Assembly (NCBI RefSeq): GCF_019042245.1
Contig: NZ_JAHQCX010000001.1
Coordinates: forward strand, 248,001 to 312,000
Direction: 5' to 3'
DNA: 64,000 bases
Source: Diplocloster modestus
GTDB lineage: Bacteria > Bacillota > Clostridia > Lachnospirales > Lachnospiraceae
In this document: positions 1 through 10,700 of the stretch, piece by piece
Position numbering within the stretch: position 1 is the first letter of the stretch
How the letters are laid out: each line of letters starts with the position of its first letter
The notes under the pieces: model-generated
What the model was told of the DNA's origin: nothing
Databases searched by the model: none
Seen by the model: only the letters and a program-made list of their open reading frames with translations
Made by a program: the position numbers and the translations under genes

Positions 1-1346
1 AAGAGGTATTTCCTAATCTTTCTATGGAAGTACGCGTAGATGCTGATATCGTTTATAATGAACAGGGAAAGCCCGAGATATATACTCATGAGGCAACATA
101 CATGTGCGGGAATAGTGATTTTACAACTACAATGTATGGGATTCCTATGGGTTTTGAGAATAAGGGAGAAGAGATTTCCGGGAAAGAAGCTCTTAAAATG
201 ACAGATTATATTCTCGGGAATATTAATTCAGTTACATTGAATAAAAAATTATATATAGATCAGTTTATATTTTCCGATAATACACCTAAATTTTCATATA
301 ATACAAGACTAAAAAAAGATGAGATAGATAATTACCTAAGTGGCTTAGATGATATTCTGGTTAATGATTCATGGGGATATGGTATTTGGACATACCGTGA
401 TTACCTATCAAATATGCTATATAATCCGCAGTTTGGATTAGATGATGAAGGATGGAGCGTCGATGGAAGTAGTAATATTATAGAGGATGGAAAGACTGGA
501 CGCTGTATTGAACTTAGTGGCGGTACAAAACTTAGCCAAATAGTCCCAAAACTTAGAAATCATTTTTCGGATTTAGACACTATTTATGTTTCTTTAGACG
601 CTGTAGTAGATGAGCCTACAAAACTGGCTATTAGTGTGGGAAATGAGACTAAGGAGGTTATAATTGATAAATCTGGGACATATCAGATAGAGTTTTCGGA
701 TAGCGGAATATACGATTTTACTATTAGTACCGAAAAACAAATAATTCTTGATAATATAAGATTATATTCGCAATATCAGGAAGGTTATTTATACAAATCT
801 GATAATTCGGAAAGTGACTATATAGAAGACCTCAGAAAGCTTAATAAACGTATAGATAAGAAAGTGGAAGTGCTGAAAAAAAACAAACCATACTTTAGTT
901 TCATTGATAATATTCGGGAAGCAAATCTAAGTGGGAAAATAGAAAGTAATGATTTTCCATGGCAAACTAATATTGGTATTATAAATGTAGATAATATTGG
1001 CTCATGTGTATTTATGACACCCGGGACATCAATTGAATATAATGTACCTCTTGATAACAAAAAGCACTATCTGAAATTTTCTTATGGTTTGCATCCGACA
1101 GCACAAAAGTGGAATATATCTGACGGGATGCAGTTCATCGTTAAAGTAAAAGAAGATTCGGAGAATGAATATACTGTTCTTGATACAATTTTAGTAGATC
1201 CTAATAAGACGTCATTGGTAGATTATAATGTTAGCTTAAACAAATATAAAGGCAAAAATATTAGTATTGAAATCATTGCAGACAATAAAAATTCTATGAA
1301 ATCAGAAGGCGATTGGGGGATATTAAGTAATCCTGTTATACAATGA
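1..1346 (+). CDS. Possible glycoside hydrolase, C-terminal part (5' end outside window)
   Basis: The reading frame is open from base 3, upstream of the first ATG at 24, so the gene begins outside the window. About the first 130 residues could be the end of a TIM-barrel glycoside hydrolase: a GYGIWTYRDY segment is followed by NPQFGLDDEGW, which resembles the junction between a catalytic barrel and a carbohydrate-binding beta-sandwich. The remaining ~300 residues look like one or two beta-sandwich modules separated by a charged helical stretch (around residues 270-295). No catalytic residue can be assigned from this fragment. It lies next to surface-polysaccharide genes and is followed by an intrinsic terminator. 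The hydrolase reading is an inference; that it is a real, AT-rich, secreted-type protein is better supported. Confidence 0.6.
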   Translation, partial: EVFPNLSMEVRVDADIVYNEQGKPEIYTHEATYMCGNSDFTTTMYGIPMGFENKGEEISGKEALKMTDYILGNINSVTLNKKLYIDQFIFSDNTPKFSYNTRLKKDEIDNYLSGLDDILVNDSWGYGIWTYRDYLSNMLYNPQFGLDDEGWSVDGSSNIIEDGKTGRCIELSGGTKLSQIVPKLRNHFSDLDTIYVSLDAVVDEPTKLAISVGNETKEVIIDKSGTYQIEFSDSGIYDFTISTEKQIILDNIRLYSQYQEGYLYKSDNSESDYIEDLRKLNKRIDKKVEVLKKNKPYFSFIDNIREANLSGKIESNDFPWQTNIGIINVDNIGSCVFMTPGTSIEYNVPLDNKKHYLKFSYGLHPTAQKWNISDGMQFIVKVKEDSENEYTVLDTILVDPNKTSLVDYNVSLNKYKGKNISIEIIADNKNSMKSEGDWGILSNPVIQ

Positions 1347-1369
1347 TAATATAGTTTGATTAGATGTTA

Positions 1370-1414
1370 AACTGCCATATAACCTGTGTTAACAGTCATA
1401 TGGCAGTTCTTTTA
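1370..1414 (+). terminator. Intrinsic terminator after the partial gene
   Basis: An 11-bp stem (AACTGCCATAT at 1370-1380 paired with ATATGGCAGTT at 1398-1408) is followed by a T-rich run. It sits 24 bp after the stop at 1346 and could also serve the convergent lipoprotein gene. Confidence 0.8.
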
Positions 1415-1479
1415 TCAAAAAGTACTACTAATCCCCCCTGATTCGTCCAAAAATAAGAGAAACAAGGGGGATAACATCT

Positions 1480-2082
1480 TTATTCTAATTTGTACTGCAT
1501 TTCGGTTATTAATTTGTTATCATCTACTCCAATAAATTTAACATTTACTTGAATATCACTGGCCTTTTCACCTTTGACAGCCTGGTAATAATATGCCTGC
1601 ATATATAGCCCTACAGATGCATAGGAAGTTGATTCATCATATTCTTCGCTTTTACATTTAAATATAAATTCGGTCATATCATCATTGTAAGTTATACTTT
1701 TGATACTTTTGTAATTAATTGTATCATCGAGAATTGTATTGATATTTGAATCTATTGTTGCTTGGATATTTTGTAAAAAACTATCATAATCATCTTTAGA
1801 TAATGTAAATAATATGTAACCGTCATCAGTTAATCTAACCGTATCTATTTTTTCTCCATTAGGTTTATATAATGAATCTGTTTCAGTAAATCCTGGTATG
1901 ACAGCAGCGGGAACTGTGATCTCAATTGTGGGAATCTCTTCTTTATCAATCGCACTCACATTGTCAGGAACTGCTGTTGTATCAACTGTAGGCCCTGGAG
2001 TTTTTGAAGCAGAATTACACGAAGTAAATAATAAAACAATCAGTAGGGCACAACTGATAAAATAATAATTTTTCTTCATCAT
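1480..2082 (-). CDS. Small secreted lipoprotein, function unknown
   Basis: About 200 residues. The N-terminus has a lysine-rich start, a hydrophobic stretch and the lipobox LLFTSC, so the product should be lipid-anchored on the outer face of the membrane. A Ser/Thr/Pro-rich spacer follows, then a mixed alpha/beta domain that I do not recognise. A longer reading starts with TTG at 2100, but that codon lies inside the ribosome binding site GGAGG (2094-2098 on the minus strand), so ATG at 2082 is preferred. It lies directly downstream of the transglutaminase-repeat protein (stop at 2104) and is probably co-transcribed with it. It may assist that protein or sense wall or polysaccharide state; this is inference. 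Confidence 0.75.
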   Translation of the reverse strand: MMKKNYYFISCALLIVLLFTSCNSASKTPGPTVDTTAVPDNVSAIDKEEIPTIEITVPAAVIPGFTETDSLYKPNGEKIDTVRLTDDGYILFTLSKDDYDSFLQNIQATIDSNINTILDDTINYKSIKSITYNDDMTEFIFKCKSEEYDESTSYASVGLYMQAYYYQAVKGEKASDIQVNVKFIGVDDNKLITEMQYKLE

Positions 2083-2103
2083 GTAATGTTGATCCTCCAA
2101 TTA

Positions 2104-5100
2104 TCATTTGATCTTTTCGGTTGAGGTTTTTAGGCATGAACCCACAGCACCTGAAGCATTTTGTGTATATGCATGGAAGTTATACAGACCTCTGGTGCTA
2201 TTATGATATTGTTTTAATGAAAAAGTAATTTGATATGTTGTCATATTCAATTGTGTAGCCTTATACCAGTGCAAATCGTCCTGTCCTTTAACATCACTCC
2301 AAACAGCAATCATCACCCCGGAGTTACCCCGTTTCAGTTTTGTGTTATACAACGTGACTGTAACCAAATCGCTGTTAGTTGGATTTTGTAATATCTCCAT
2401 AGAGATATTGTTAAAATTAATATTCATAACAGTCGAGGTTACACCAACTAGCTTCTTAACACCTCTCTTATCAGTAGTATAGGCATGAATCTGATACGCA
2501 CCATTGTCATAACTATGATTAGAGGTATAGATATAAGCAAGATATTCATCACCAGTCTTGAATGCACTGTACCATTTCAAGTCATCCTGTCCGTTAACTT
2601 CACTCCATACAGCAACTTGAACATTAGCGATACCGGCAGGGGAACTGATTCCGCTTATTCTGGCGATAAACGAACCGGTATTGTTATCTTTATTCGTGAT
2701 AGAAACTTTTCCGCCGTCTATACTTGCTACACTAATTTTTCCCGTTTTGAGGCAGCTATAAGGCATGCCGGCTGACGAGCGGCTATACGCATGTATATTA
2801 TATTGTCCGGTATCATATTTGTGATCACTTATATTAATATTTAATTTGTAAGTTGAATTATTAATTTTGCTTGCAGGGTACCATTTAAGATCATCTTGCC
2901 CATTCACAGAACTCCATACTGCAAATAAAACTCCATTTAATCCATTACCAATCTTAGCATTACTTAATGTAGCCGAAATCTGACCCTCATCCTTACTTTT
3001 GTCTAACTGTAAGGCTATATTTGAATTATCAATAGACATATCAACTGTAGCAGTTTTTACTAATTGATGTATGCCGCGAGAATCTTTAGCATAAACATGT
3101 ATATAATATATACCGGTATCATAATTATGATTGCCTGTATCTACTGTAACGGAAGCTTTCCCTAAATTGTAATTAGAATAATACCATTTCAGGTCATCCT
3201 GCCCATTAGATTTACTCCAGACAGCTGCCGTTATACTGGACATCATTGCCGGTGATTTTAGTTCAGTAACATTAAAAGAAAATTTGCCGCCTTTACTATC
3301 CACACTGGATGTTATTTTGCCACCAGTAATCCCTTCCATATTAATAACAGAACCTGTTATAAAACGTCCCGGACTACCATTTGCAAGTTTTGTGTATGCA
3401 TGCACATTATAACTGGTACCAATTCCGTCCTTGTGATCCATGACAGAAATATATGTATAATACGTTGAATCATCTGATTTATCAGCATTGTACCATCTTA
3501 AATCATCCTGTCCATTTGCGGTATTCCAAACTGCGAATAATATACCACTGTCAGAAGCGCCAAGGCGGGGATTCTGCAATATAGCAGTGATAGTTGCTTG
3601 AGACAGATCCTTATCTAAAGTTAAAATACTGTTTTCGGCAGCCAGTTTCATTACAGTTGTCGTGGTGCCTGCAATTTTTTCATAACCACCAACATTTTGA
3701 TAATAAACATGAATATTGTATATCCCACTGTCAAAATTATGGTTCGCAATATCTATATATGCATTGTATGTACTGCCGTTTTTATAAGCGGAATACCATT
3801 TAAGATCATCCTGGCCATTAATATTACTCCATACAGCAACACGAACCTGTTTAATACCCCCAGGTGCTGCCAGGTTTTTAATTATTACATTAAAAAGGCC
3901 AGCCGTTTCATTTTTGTTTAGAATACTGATATTTCCATTATTCCAGGCATCTACGGTTGTTGTCGTATAATAAATACCTTCGTATGCGGTTCCATACCTT
4001 GCATACACATGTATATTGTAAATACCACTATCATAATTATGATCTCTTAAGTCTATGGATACCCGCCATGAATCATCGTACCATTTGGAAGCTGATAAAT
4101 AGGTTAAATCATCCTGCCCATTTACTTCACTCCATACAGGTACGGTTACGGCACTAACGCTGGAACTCAAACCAGAGATTTTTACATCTATTAAATTATC
4201 GAGATAATCGAAGGTGACCGAAACTTTTGGTTTGCCATATTCATAACCTGGGCTTCCATAGGATAATGTTGCCATAGGATATTTGTTCATAAATTCACTG
4301 GTTGAATAATCATAATCTCTTGAATGACCAGGGAAATCTGCCATATTCTTTAGAAAGTATTCATAACTATAGAAAGGTAAGTTCACACACTCATCCCAAG
4401 TCGCATCCAAATTATAATACAGACCGTTAATGGCGGCGATATTCCATGCATGAGCACCACCAGCATCCCCGGGGATAATTCTGGTAGAAACCCCCAAATG
4501 CTTTAGCAGTCGGTGTACAGCTAATACATACCCTTGACAAACTGCATTATTTTCCACTAATGCATTATAAGCAGAATGTTTTTGCAATGTATCATCATAG
4601 GTAACATGTTTGATAATATAGTCATATACTGCTTTGATCTTTTCATATTCAGAGCCGTTCCATATATTTAATTCATTTAATATAGAATTAATTTTAAGGT
4701 TAACTTGCTCCTCTTGAGCAGCTGTAGACCAATATACTACAGATATATTATAAGTATATTTGTCGTAATAAGAATAGCCAGTTGCATTTGAGTAATAGTA
4801 ACTAAACATTAAATAATCGCCTTCGTCAGGGGCGCAGCCGGGTAACTCCTGCATAGCTCCATGCATAGCATCTAGAAATGTGGTTTTCCAACTTTTTCTT
4901 GTATCATATAGAGTAAAAGATAAATTTGTCTGACGGCATCTGGTTTGATACTTTATATAGGAGATGGCATCATCAATTATATAAAAAGTATTTGAGTCAC
5001 TGTAAGTCTGAGCTAAGCGATTAACAGTAGTTTGGTTTTCTGAAGATTCAAATTGATTTTGATCAAGAAGTTCTTTATAATACGGATTTATATCATAATC

Positions 5101-5571
5101 TTGATATGAAGTTACTTCTTCCATATCAGATGCTTGCTCAGAGTTTTCGGTAGTTTGATCATTAGAAAGCTGATTTTTAATGATATCTTCTTCTTTTTCA
5201 GATTCTGTATTACCAGAAAGGTCTTTGCCTTCATCCGCGTCAGGTTCCGGTGTGTTTTGTGTGGCCGAGTCCTCGGGATGAGGAGTGGGACTGCTGTCAG
5301 GACGTTCGGTATCCGATGGTTCGGGGGCCACAGGTATATCAATGCCTGGTGATACAGATGGTATAACAGATGGTGAAGGTGAATTTGTTGGTGCTGGTGT
5401 AGCAGACTGCAATACATCTGGTTGTATTGTAGGTAGTGGAGTTGGTTCGGACTCTGTTGTGACATTAGTTGAGGTTCCGTTGTTTGTTACGCCCAGATCC
5501 ATAGCATATACTGGCATGGACATAATTATAGATAATGTTAGCGCTAAAAGGACCTTACAGGTATGTTTCAT
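2104..5571 (-). CDS. Secreted transglutaminase-like protein with seven GBS Bsp-like repeats
   Basis: 1155 residues. There is an N-terminal signal peptide, then a long Pro/Ser/Thr- and acidic-rich spacer (to about residue 150) typical of a wall-crossing linker. A transglutaminase-like domain lies at about 280-400, with the expected Cys (NAVCQGYV, ~343), His (GGAHAWN, ~374) and Asp (NLDATWDE, ~389). The C-terminal two thirds is seven modules carrying the signature VWSxxNGQDDLxWY, the hallmark of GBS Bsp-like repeats (Pfam PF08481), known in streptococcal surface proteins and wall hydrolases. No sortase motif is visible, so attachment may be through the repeats. The ribosome binding site is a G-run just before ATG at 5571. 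Transglutaminase-like folds can be proteases, cross-linkers or peptidoglycan-acting enzymes; the substrate is unknown. The GH25 protein at 7715 carries the same repeats. Confidence 0.85.
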   Translation of the reverse strand: MKHTCKVLLALTLSIIMSMPVYAMDLGVTNNGTSTNVTTESEPTPLPTIQPDVLQSATPAPTNSPSPSVIPSVSPGIDIPVAPEPSDTERPDSSPTPHPEDSATQNTPEPDADEGKDLSGNTESEKEEDIIKNQLSNDQTTENSEQASDMEEVTSYQDYDINPYYKELLDQNQFESSENQTTVNRLAQTYSDSNTFYIIDDAISYIKYQTRCRQTNLSFTLYDTRKSWKTTFLDAMHGAMQELPGCAPDEGDYLMFSYYYSNATGYSYYDKYTYNISVVYWSTAAQEEQVNLKINSILNELNIWNGSEYEKIKAVYDYIIKHVTYDDTLQKHSAYNALVENNAVCQGYVLAVHRLLKHLGVSTRIIPGDAGGAHAWNIAAINGLYYNLDATWDECVNLPFYSYEYFLKNMADFPGHSRDYDYSTSEFMNKYPMATLSYGSPGYEYGKPKVSVTFDYLDNLIDVKISGLSSSVSAVTVPVWSEVNGQDDLTYLSASKWYDDSWRVSIDLRDHNYDSGIYNIHVYARYGTAYEGIYYTTTTVDAWNNGNISILNKNETAGLFNVIIKNLAAPGGIKQVRVAVWSNINGQDDLKWYSAYKNGSTYNAYIDIANHNFDSGIYNIHVYYQNVGGYEKIAGTTTTVMKLAAENSILTLDKDLSQATITAILQNPRLGASDSGILFAVWNTANGQDDLRWYNADKSDDSTYYTYISVMDHKDGIGTSYNVHAYTKLANGSPGRFITGSVINMEGITGGKITSSVDSKGGKFSFNVTELKSPAMMSSITAAVWSKSNGQDDLKWYYSNYNLGKASVTVDTGNHNYDTGIYYIHVYAKDSRGIHQLVKTATVDMSIDNSNIALQLDKSKDEGQISATLSNAKIGNGLNGVLFAVWSSVNGQDDLKWYPASKINNSTYKLNINISDHKYDTGQYNIHAYSRSSAGMPYSCLKTGKISVASIDGGKVSITNKDNNTGSFIARISGISSPAGIANVQVAVWSEVNGQDDLKWYSAFKTGDEYLAYIYTSNHSYDNGAYQIHAYTTDKRGVKKLVGVTSTVMNINFNNISMEILQNPTNSDLVTVTLYNTKLKRGNSGVMIAVWSDVKGQDDLHWYKATQLNMTTYQITFSLKQYHNSTRGLYNFHAYTQNASGAVGSCLKTSTEKIK

Positions 5572-5911
5572 TTTTTATCCCCCTTATTTGTGTATAAAAT
5601 TTAAATCCATACTCATTATCAATATGAGATTATTACTATTATACTTTATTTTATATAAATTTCCAATATGATAAAAAAATATAAACAATTATTATACAAA
5701 TAGTTTGATAATATTTGTATTGAAAAATGGGTGAACTGTGCAATTTGTACAGAAGAGCCATTTGAACACGAAAGGAATGGTTGAAATGTACAATATCTTG
5801 CCTGCTGGTGTAATACTGTAGTTTGTTAAATAGGTATTAAAAAAGAGTCAGATATAAAAATTCTGACTCTTTATAATAAGATTATTCTTAGCTATAATTA
5901 TGTGATATTTT
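5572..5911. other. Gene-free interval between two minus-strand genes
   Basis: 340 bp, very AT-rich. It holds the terminator of the MBOAT gene (5842-5872) and must hold the promoter of the transglutaminase gene on the minus strand. No convincing -35/-10 pair or further gene was found. Confidence 0.5.
5842..5872 (-). terminator. Intrinsic terminator of the MBOAT gene
   Basis: An 11-bp perfect stem (AAAGAGTCAGA at 5842-5852 with TCTGACTCTTT at 5862-5872). On the minus strand it is followed by a run of T, and it lies 40 bp past the MBOAT stop. Confidence 0.8.
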
Positions 5912-7330
5912 TTAAAATCTAAAGTAAATAAACGGATTATAAGCTCCACTAGCAATAGAGGAAAAACTCAATATCATAAGTATAGTAAGACAAGCTATTT
6001 TAAAACAGGCTATGATGTGTATATTCTTTGTATGTTTATATTTATTTTCTAAATTATCCAAAATTTTTGTAGGATAGCCAGAGGATATGATAACCCCTAT
6101 AATAATAACTATTAACAATAAAGGAGTAATATATTGTGAAAGGTTATAACCTGATAATTTTGCACCGCTTCCAAACATAATGGTTAACATCTGCGTAGCA
6201 CTAGACAACGTTTCAGCACGGAAAAAAACCCAACCTATCATGACGATTAACAATGTATATACATGCTGTAGAGGCTTCCATAATTTGTTTACAAAATTAC
6301 CTAAACCAATTCGTTCCAAAACTAAGAATAATCCGTGAATCAAGCCCCATATTACGAAATTCCAACTTGACCCATGCCATAACCCACATAGGAAGAAGAC
6401 AATTAACTGATTTAGATAAATTCGCCAGGTAGCACAGCGGCTTCCGCCCAAAGGTATATATAGGTAATCTCTAAACCACGTAGATAATGAAATATGCCAT
6501 TTTCTCCAGAAATCCCTGATTGATGTAGCATTGTAAGGGTAATTAAAATTCTCTAAAAATTCGAAACCAAACATACGTCCTAAACCAATTGCCATATCAG
6601 AATATGCTGAAAAATCAAAATAGATTTGCAATGTATAACATATTATAACTAACCAAGAAATACCAGTGGTCCAATAGTCCATGGAAACGATAAATAAATT
6701 ATCAACTAATTCTCCTACAACATTAGAAATTAATACTTTTTTAGATAAACCAATTAAAAATCGTTGTATACCGGACGCCATTTGTCGATAGTTAACGGAT
6801 CGATTCCGAATCTGATTGTCTATATCTTTATACCGGACAATGGGTCCTGCTATTAATTGAGGGAAGAATGAGATATATAAAGCTAATGAAAAATAATTTT
6901 TTTGAACATTTCCATCTTTACGATAAACATCTATTACATACGACATAGCTTGGAACGTAAAAAATGAAATACCAATAGGAAGTGGGATCTGGGGATCGGG
7001 CAAATTGGTTGATAGAAGCGTATTTAGATTAATAATTATAAATGAACTATACTTAAAGATTATTAAAATACCTAAATTTGCTATTACAGAAAGAATAAGA
7101 ACAGTCTTTTGCAATACTGGCCGAGTTGATTTATCAACAAGAAGGCCAAACATATAATTTATAGTAATAGAAAAGATCATTAATATAACAGCATATGGTT
7201 CACCCCAAGCATAAAATATTAAGCTTACAGCCAACAATATTAAATTCCGTAACTTTTCTTGGGAGAAATAGTAAAGTAGTATAGTAAATGGTAAAAAAGC
7301 GAAAAGGAATATAGGAGTACTAAAAACCAT
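5912..7330 (-). CDS. MBOAT-family O-acyltransferase (AlgI/DltB type)
   Basis: 472 residues, polytopic membrane protein. It has the family landmarks PIGISFFTFQAMSYVID, PQLIAGPIVRY, FWRKWHISLSTWFRDYLYIPLGG and GLWHGSSWNFVIWG; the last holds the conserved His of the acyl-transfer site. Members move acyl groups (often acetyl) across the membrane onto exported polysaccharide or teichoic acid. Partner SGNH proteins normally finish the transfer, and the best local partner is the AlgJ/AlgX-like protein at 11212, separated by the GH25 gene. It is transcribed on the minus strand, divergent from that pair, and ends in an intrinsic terminator. A second MBOAT lies at 35327. Acylation of the polysaccharide made by this locus is inferred from position. 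Confidence 0.92.
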   Translation of the reverse strand: MVFSTPIFLFAFLPFTILLYYFSQEKLRNLILLAVSLIFYAWGEPYAVILMIFSITINYMFGLLVDKSTRPVLQKTVLILSVIANLGILIIFKYSSFIIINLNTLLSTNLPDPQIPLPIGISFFTFQAMSYVIDVYRKDGNVQKNYFSLALYISFFPQLIAGPIVRYKDIDNQIRNRSVNYRQMASGIQRFLIGLSKKVLISNVVGELVDNLFIVSMDYWTTGISWLVIICYTLQIYFDFSAYSDMAIGLGRMFGFEFLENFNYPYNATSIRDFWRKWHISLSTWFRDYLYIPLGGSRCATWRIYLNQLIVFFLCGLWHGSSWNFVIWGLIHGLFLVLERIGLGNFVNKLWKPLQHVYTLLIVMIGWVFFRAETLSSATQMLTIMFGSGAKLSGYNLSQYITPLLLIVIIIGVIISSGYPTKILDNLENKYKHTKNIHIIACFKIACLTILMILSFSSIASGAYNPFIYFRF

Positions 7331-7714
7331 AGTGTCACCTCACTGGTTATGTTAATAATCTGAATTTTAACAATAAATATAGAAACTCTCTTTCGATTAT
7401 ACAAGTATTCTATAAATTGTCAAGAAAAAGGTAATAGGGCAAAGAGGCAGTAAATATTAGGTTTAAATCTTATTAATATCAGAATTAACAGATTCAAGTA
7501 ATTATATTTAATATAATTTGAGATTGTTTATTAATGAATATTTTGGTATTTGAACATTGAAGTGTAATATGTTAATATTTTAAAATAGCCGGAATCTGGA
7601 TATCTGGTATTTCGGACTTTAAAATATAATTGTATTATGTTATCATTGAAAACAATTAATAAGGAAACTGTAGATAATAAGTTTGTTAATTCAAAGGGAA
7701 AATGAGGTATAGAG
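7331..7714. other. Divergent intergenic region (MBOAT / GH25 protein)
   Basis: 384 bp of AT-rich DNA between divergently transcribed genes. A plausible plus-strand promoter is TTGAAC (7550-7555), 17 bp, TAATAT (7573-7578), leaving a leader of about 130 nt before the GH25 gene. In DNA this AT-rich chance matches are common, so the assignment is weak. No small gene was seen. Confidence 0.35.
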
Positions 7715-10700
7715 ATGTTAAAGAATGGGCATAAAAGAATATTTAAAACAAGCTTTATGAAGAGACTGATTTGTTTTACACTTACAGCTTATTTGATTTT
7801 TGGAGACAGTGGTTTTCTTACTACAGTCTTTGCTCTAGAAAGTTCTGAAAATAGTATAGATATAAAAACGGAAGGACAAAATATTCTGTCAAAAGTGCCC
7901 ACAGATATTAGCGATGTGCCGGAGGTCCCAACTAAGTCACCTGTCGAATCAGAAACACCGAAAGTGACAGAAACGCCAGAAGTGACAGAGACGCCGAAAG
8001 TGACAGAAACACCAGAAGTGACAGAGACGCCGAAAGTGACAGAAACACCGGAAGTGACAGAGACGCCAAAAGCGCCGGAGACAGATAAACCGGCATCAGA
8101 CGATAAATCTGAAGTTATGGAAAAATCAATTGCAGATATAGAAGTTCTTGATAATAAGGGTAATTCCCTGATCAGTTTTAATAGAGATGTGCTAACTTAC
8201 GAAATCTCAATTCCATCGTCTACCTTGAATATAAATATTGAATATGTTATCCAAGAGGGAATAAATCAAACTGTACATAATATTGTAGCCGATAATCTGC
8301 AGATGGGAAAAAATGAAATAATAATATACGAAGATGATAATATCGGTACATATAAACTGATTATAAATATTTATGATGAGTCATCTGATGAAAATACATT
8401 AGATAAGAATACTGAAGATATTCTTGCAAGTACGGATTATCTGAATAATGTTCAACCGATTGAGATTAAAGATAAAGATGATCATAATGGTACCTTTAAG
8501 ATTCAATATCGTATAAATGATAAAACAGAAAAACTGTCACAATTAAAAGCAGCGGTCTGGAGTGAGGCCAATGGCCAGGATGATTTGAAATGGTATACGT
8601 TAACGAATGAGGGAGATGTTTGGGAAACCTATGTGGACAGTGCCGATCATGGATATGATCAAGGTAATTATTTTATACATCTTTATGTAGTTGACAATGA
8701 AGGGGTTTCCACGTGTATTAATACGACATCAGTAGATGTTTTGCGAGACGACAATGAGCTATCTTTATCTGTATGGGCAAATGATAAACAAAGTCATATA
8801 GCTGCCCGTTTGGAAAGTCGATTTTTTGACAAAGATATTGAAGAGGTGGAATTCGCGGTATGGAGTGATGTGAATGGTCAGGATGATTTGAAATGGTATA
8901 ATGCGGTCCAAAAATCAGAAAATGATTGGGAAGCTGTCTTTGCTGTTGCTGATCACAAAAGTAGTATTGGAAATTATCAGGTCCACGCGTATACAAAGAA
9001 TAAGTCCGGTGAGATGAAGTGTGTTTCAACTGGAAAAGTTACGATATCTGGAATTACATCAAGCGGTATTAAAATTACAGATCAAAATGATAAAAATGGA
9101 ACGTTCCGAGTTGAAGTCGGTAATATAACTTCACCAGCAGATTTAACTAGTGTTCGAGTGGCGGTTTGGAGCGAGATTAACGGCCAGGATGATCTGAAAT
9201 GGTATAATTTGAAAAAAAATGACTCAGGTTGGTTTGCTGATATTGATTCGGGGAATCATGGATATGATCAAGGAAATTACCAGGTACATTTATATGCTGA
9301 AGATAGTAGGAACATAAATGTATGCCTTGATACTAAAACAGTCACCATTCACTCAGAAAATTCATCTGTGAATATGACGGTTTGGACAAATGATACTCAG
9401 AGTCATATTGCGGCCAGACTGCAAAATGCTTTTTTTGATAGAGATATCGTAAATGTGAAATTTGCAGTATGGAGTGAGGTAAATGGACAAGATGATTTAA
9501 AATGGTATGATGCGACGAAAGCATCAAACTCGTCTTGGGAAGCAGTGTTTGCAGTTGCAGATCATAAAGGGAGTGTTGGTAAATATCAAATTCATGCTTA
9601 CACAGTAAGTAAAAGTGGCATAATGAAATGTATTCAAACAGGAAATATAGTTATTAATGGATTGTCGGGAGGGAGTATTAGAATTGCGGAACAGGATAAT
9701 GTGAAGGGGACCTTTAGAGTTTGGGCAGACAATATTAAATCTCCTTCTAAGATTATCAGTGCAACAGTCGCAGTTTGGAGTGAAGTAAATGGACAAGATG
9801 ATTTGAGATGGTATTCTATGAAGAAATCTGGGGATTCTTGGTATGTAGATATTGACTCTGGTAATCATGGATTTGATAAAGGGAATTATCAAGTTCATTT
9901 ATATGCTAATGACAGCAGAAATGTATCACAGTGCTTAGACACAAAAACTGTTAAGGTTTCTTCTTCAACAGATAATTTGAAGATGAAAGTATGGACCGAT
10001 GATTCTCAAGCATACATTGCTGCTAGAATAGAGAACGCGAGATTTGACCGGAATATTACAGATGTACAGTTTGCAGTATGGAGTGAGGTAAATGGACAAG
10101 ATGATTTAAAGTGGTATTCCGGCAAAAAAGTGAATGATTCTACATGGGAAGGTGTTTTTGCGGTAGCGGCCCATTTGGGGAGTACTGGAGTATACCAAGT
10201 CCATGCTTATACAGTCGATAAAAAAGGTATGAAACAATGTATATCAACGTCGAGTGTTTATATAGGTGGAATCTATGCTACCTCTGCCCGGGAGATCGAA
10301 AACGATAGTTATAAAGGACAAGCAAAATTAGCATTAGGGGGACTGACATCTCCTGCGCGTATAACGAATGTCAGTGCAGCAGTATGGAGTGAAAACAATG
10401 GACAGGATGATTTGAGATGGTATTCACCTACACTTATAAATGGTGAATGGATAGTAATGGTCGATGCATATTATCATGGGTATGTAAAAGGAAATTATAA
10501 AGTACATTATTATGCTACAGATGAGAGAGGAGTTACTCAATTGGTAGCAGATATGACAGTAGGTATTAGTGTATCACAGGATTATCTGAATGCGAATGCG
10601 CTTTGGGGAATCGATGTCTCTAGGCATCAAAAGGAAATAAATTGGGGCGCAGTCAGAAGCAGTGGTGTTGATTTTGCCATGATAAGGAGTGGTTACGGTA

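Noticed and set aside
818..1060. Antisense open frame within the partial hydrolase gene
   Set aside because: A shadow of the plus-strand gene with no start signal or recognisable product.
7951..8070. Possible CRISPR array or regulatory repeat
   Set aside because: The 18-bp units are contiguous, in frame and encode the Thr/Pro linker of the GH25 protein; there are no unique spacers.
8718..9898. Minus-strand open frames through the GBS Bsp-like repeats
   Set aside because: They recur with the repeat period and are reverse-strand shadows.
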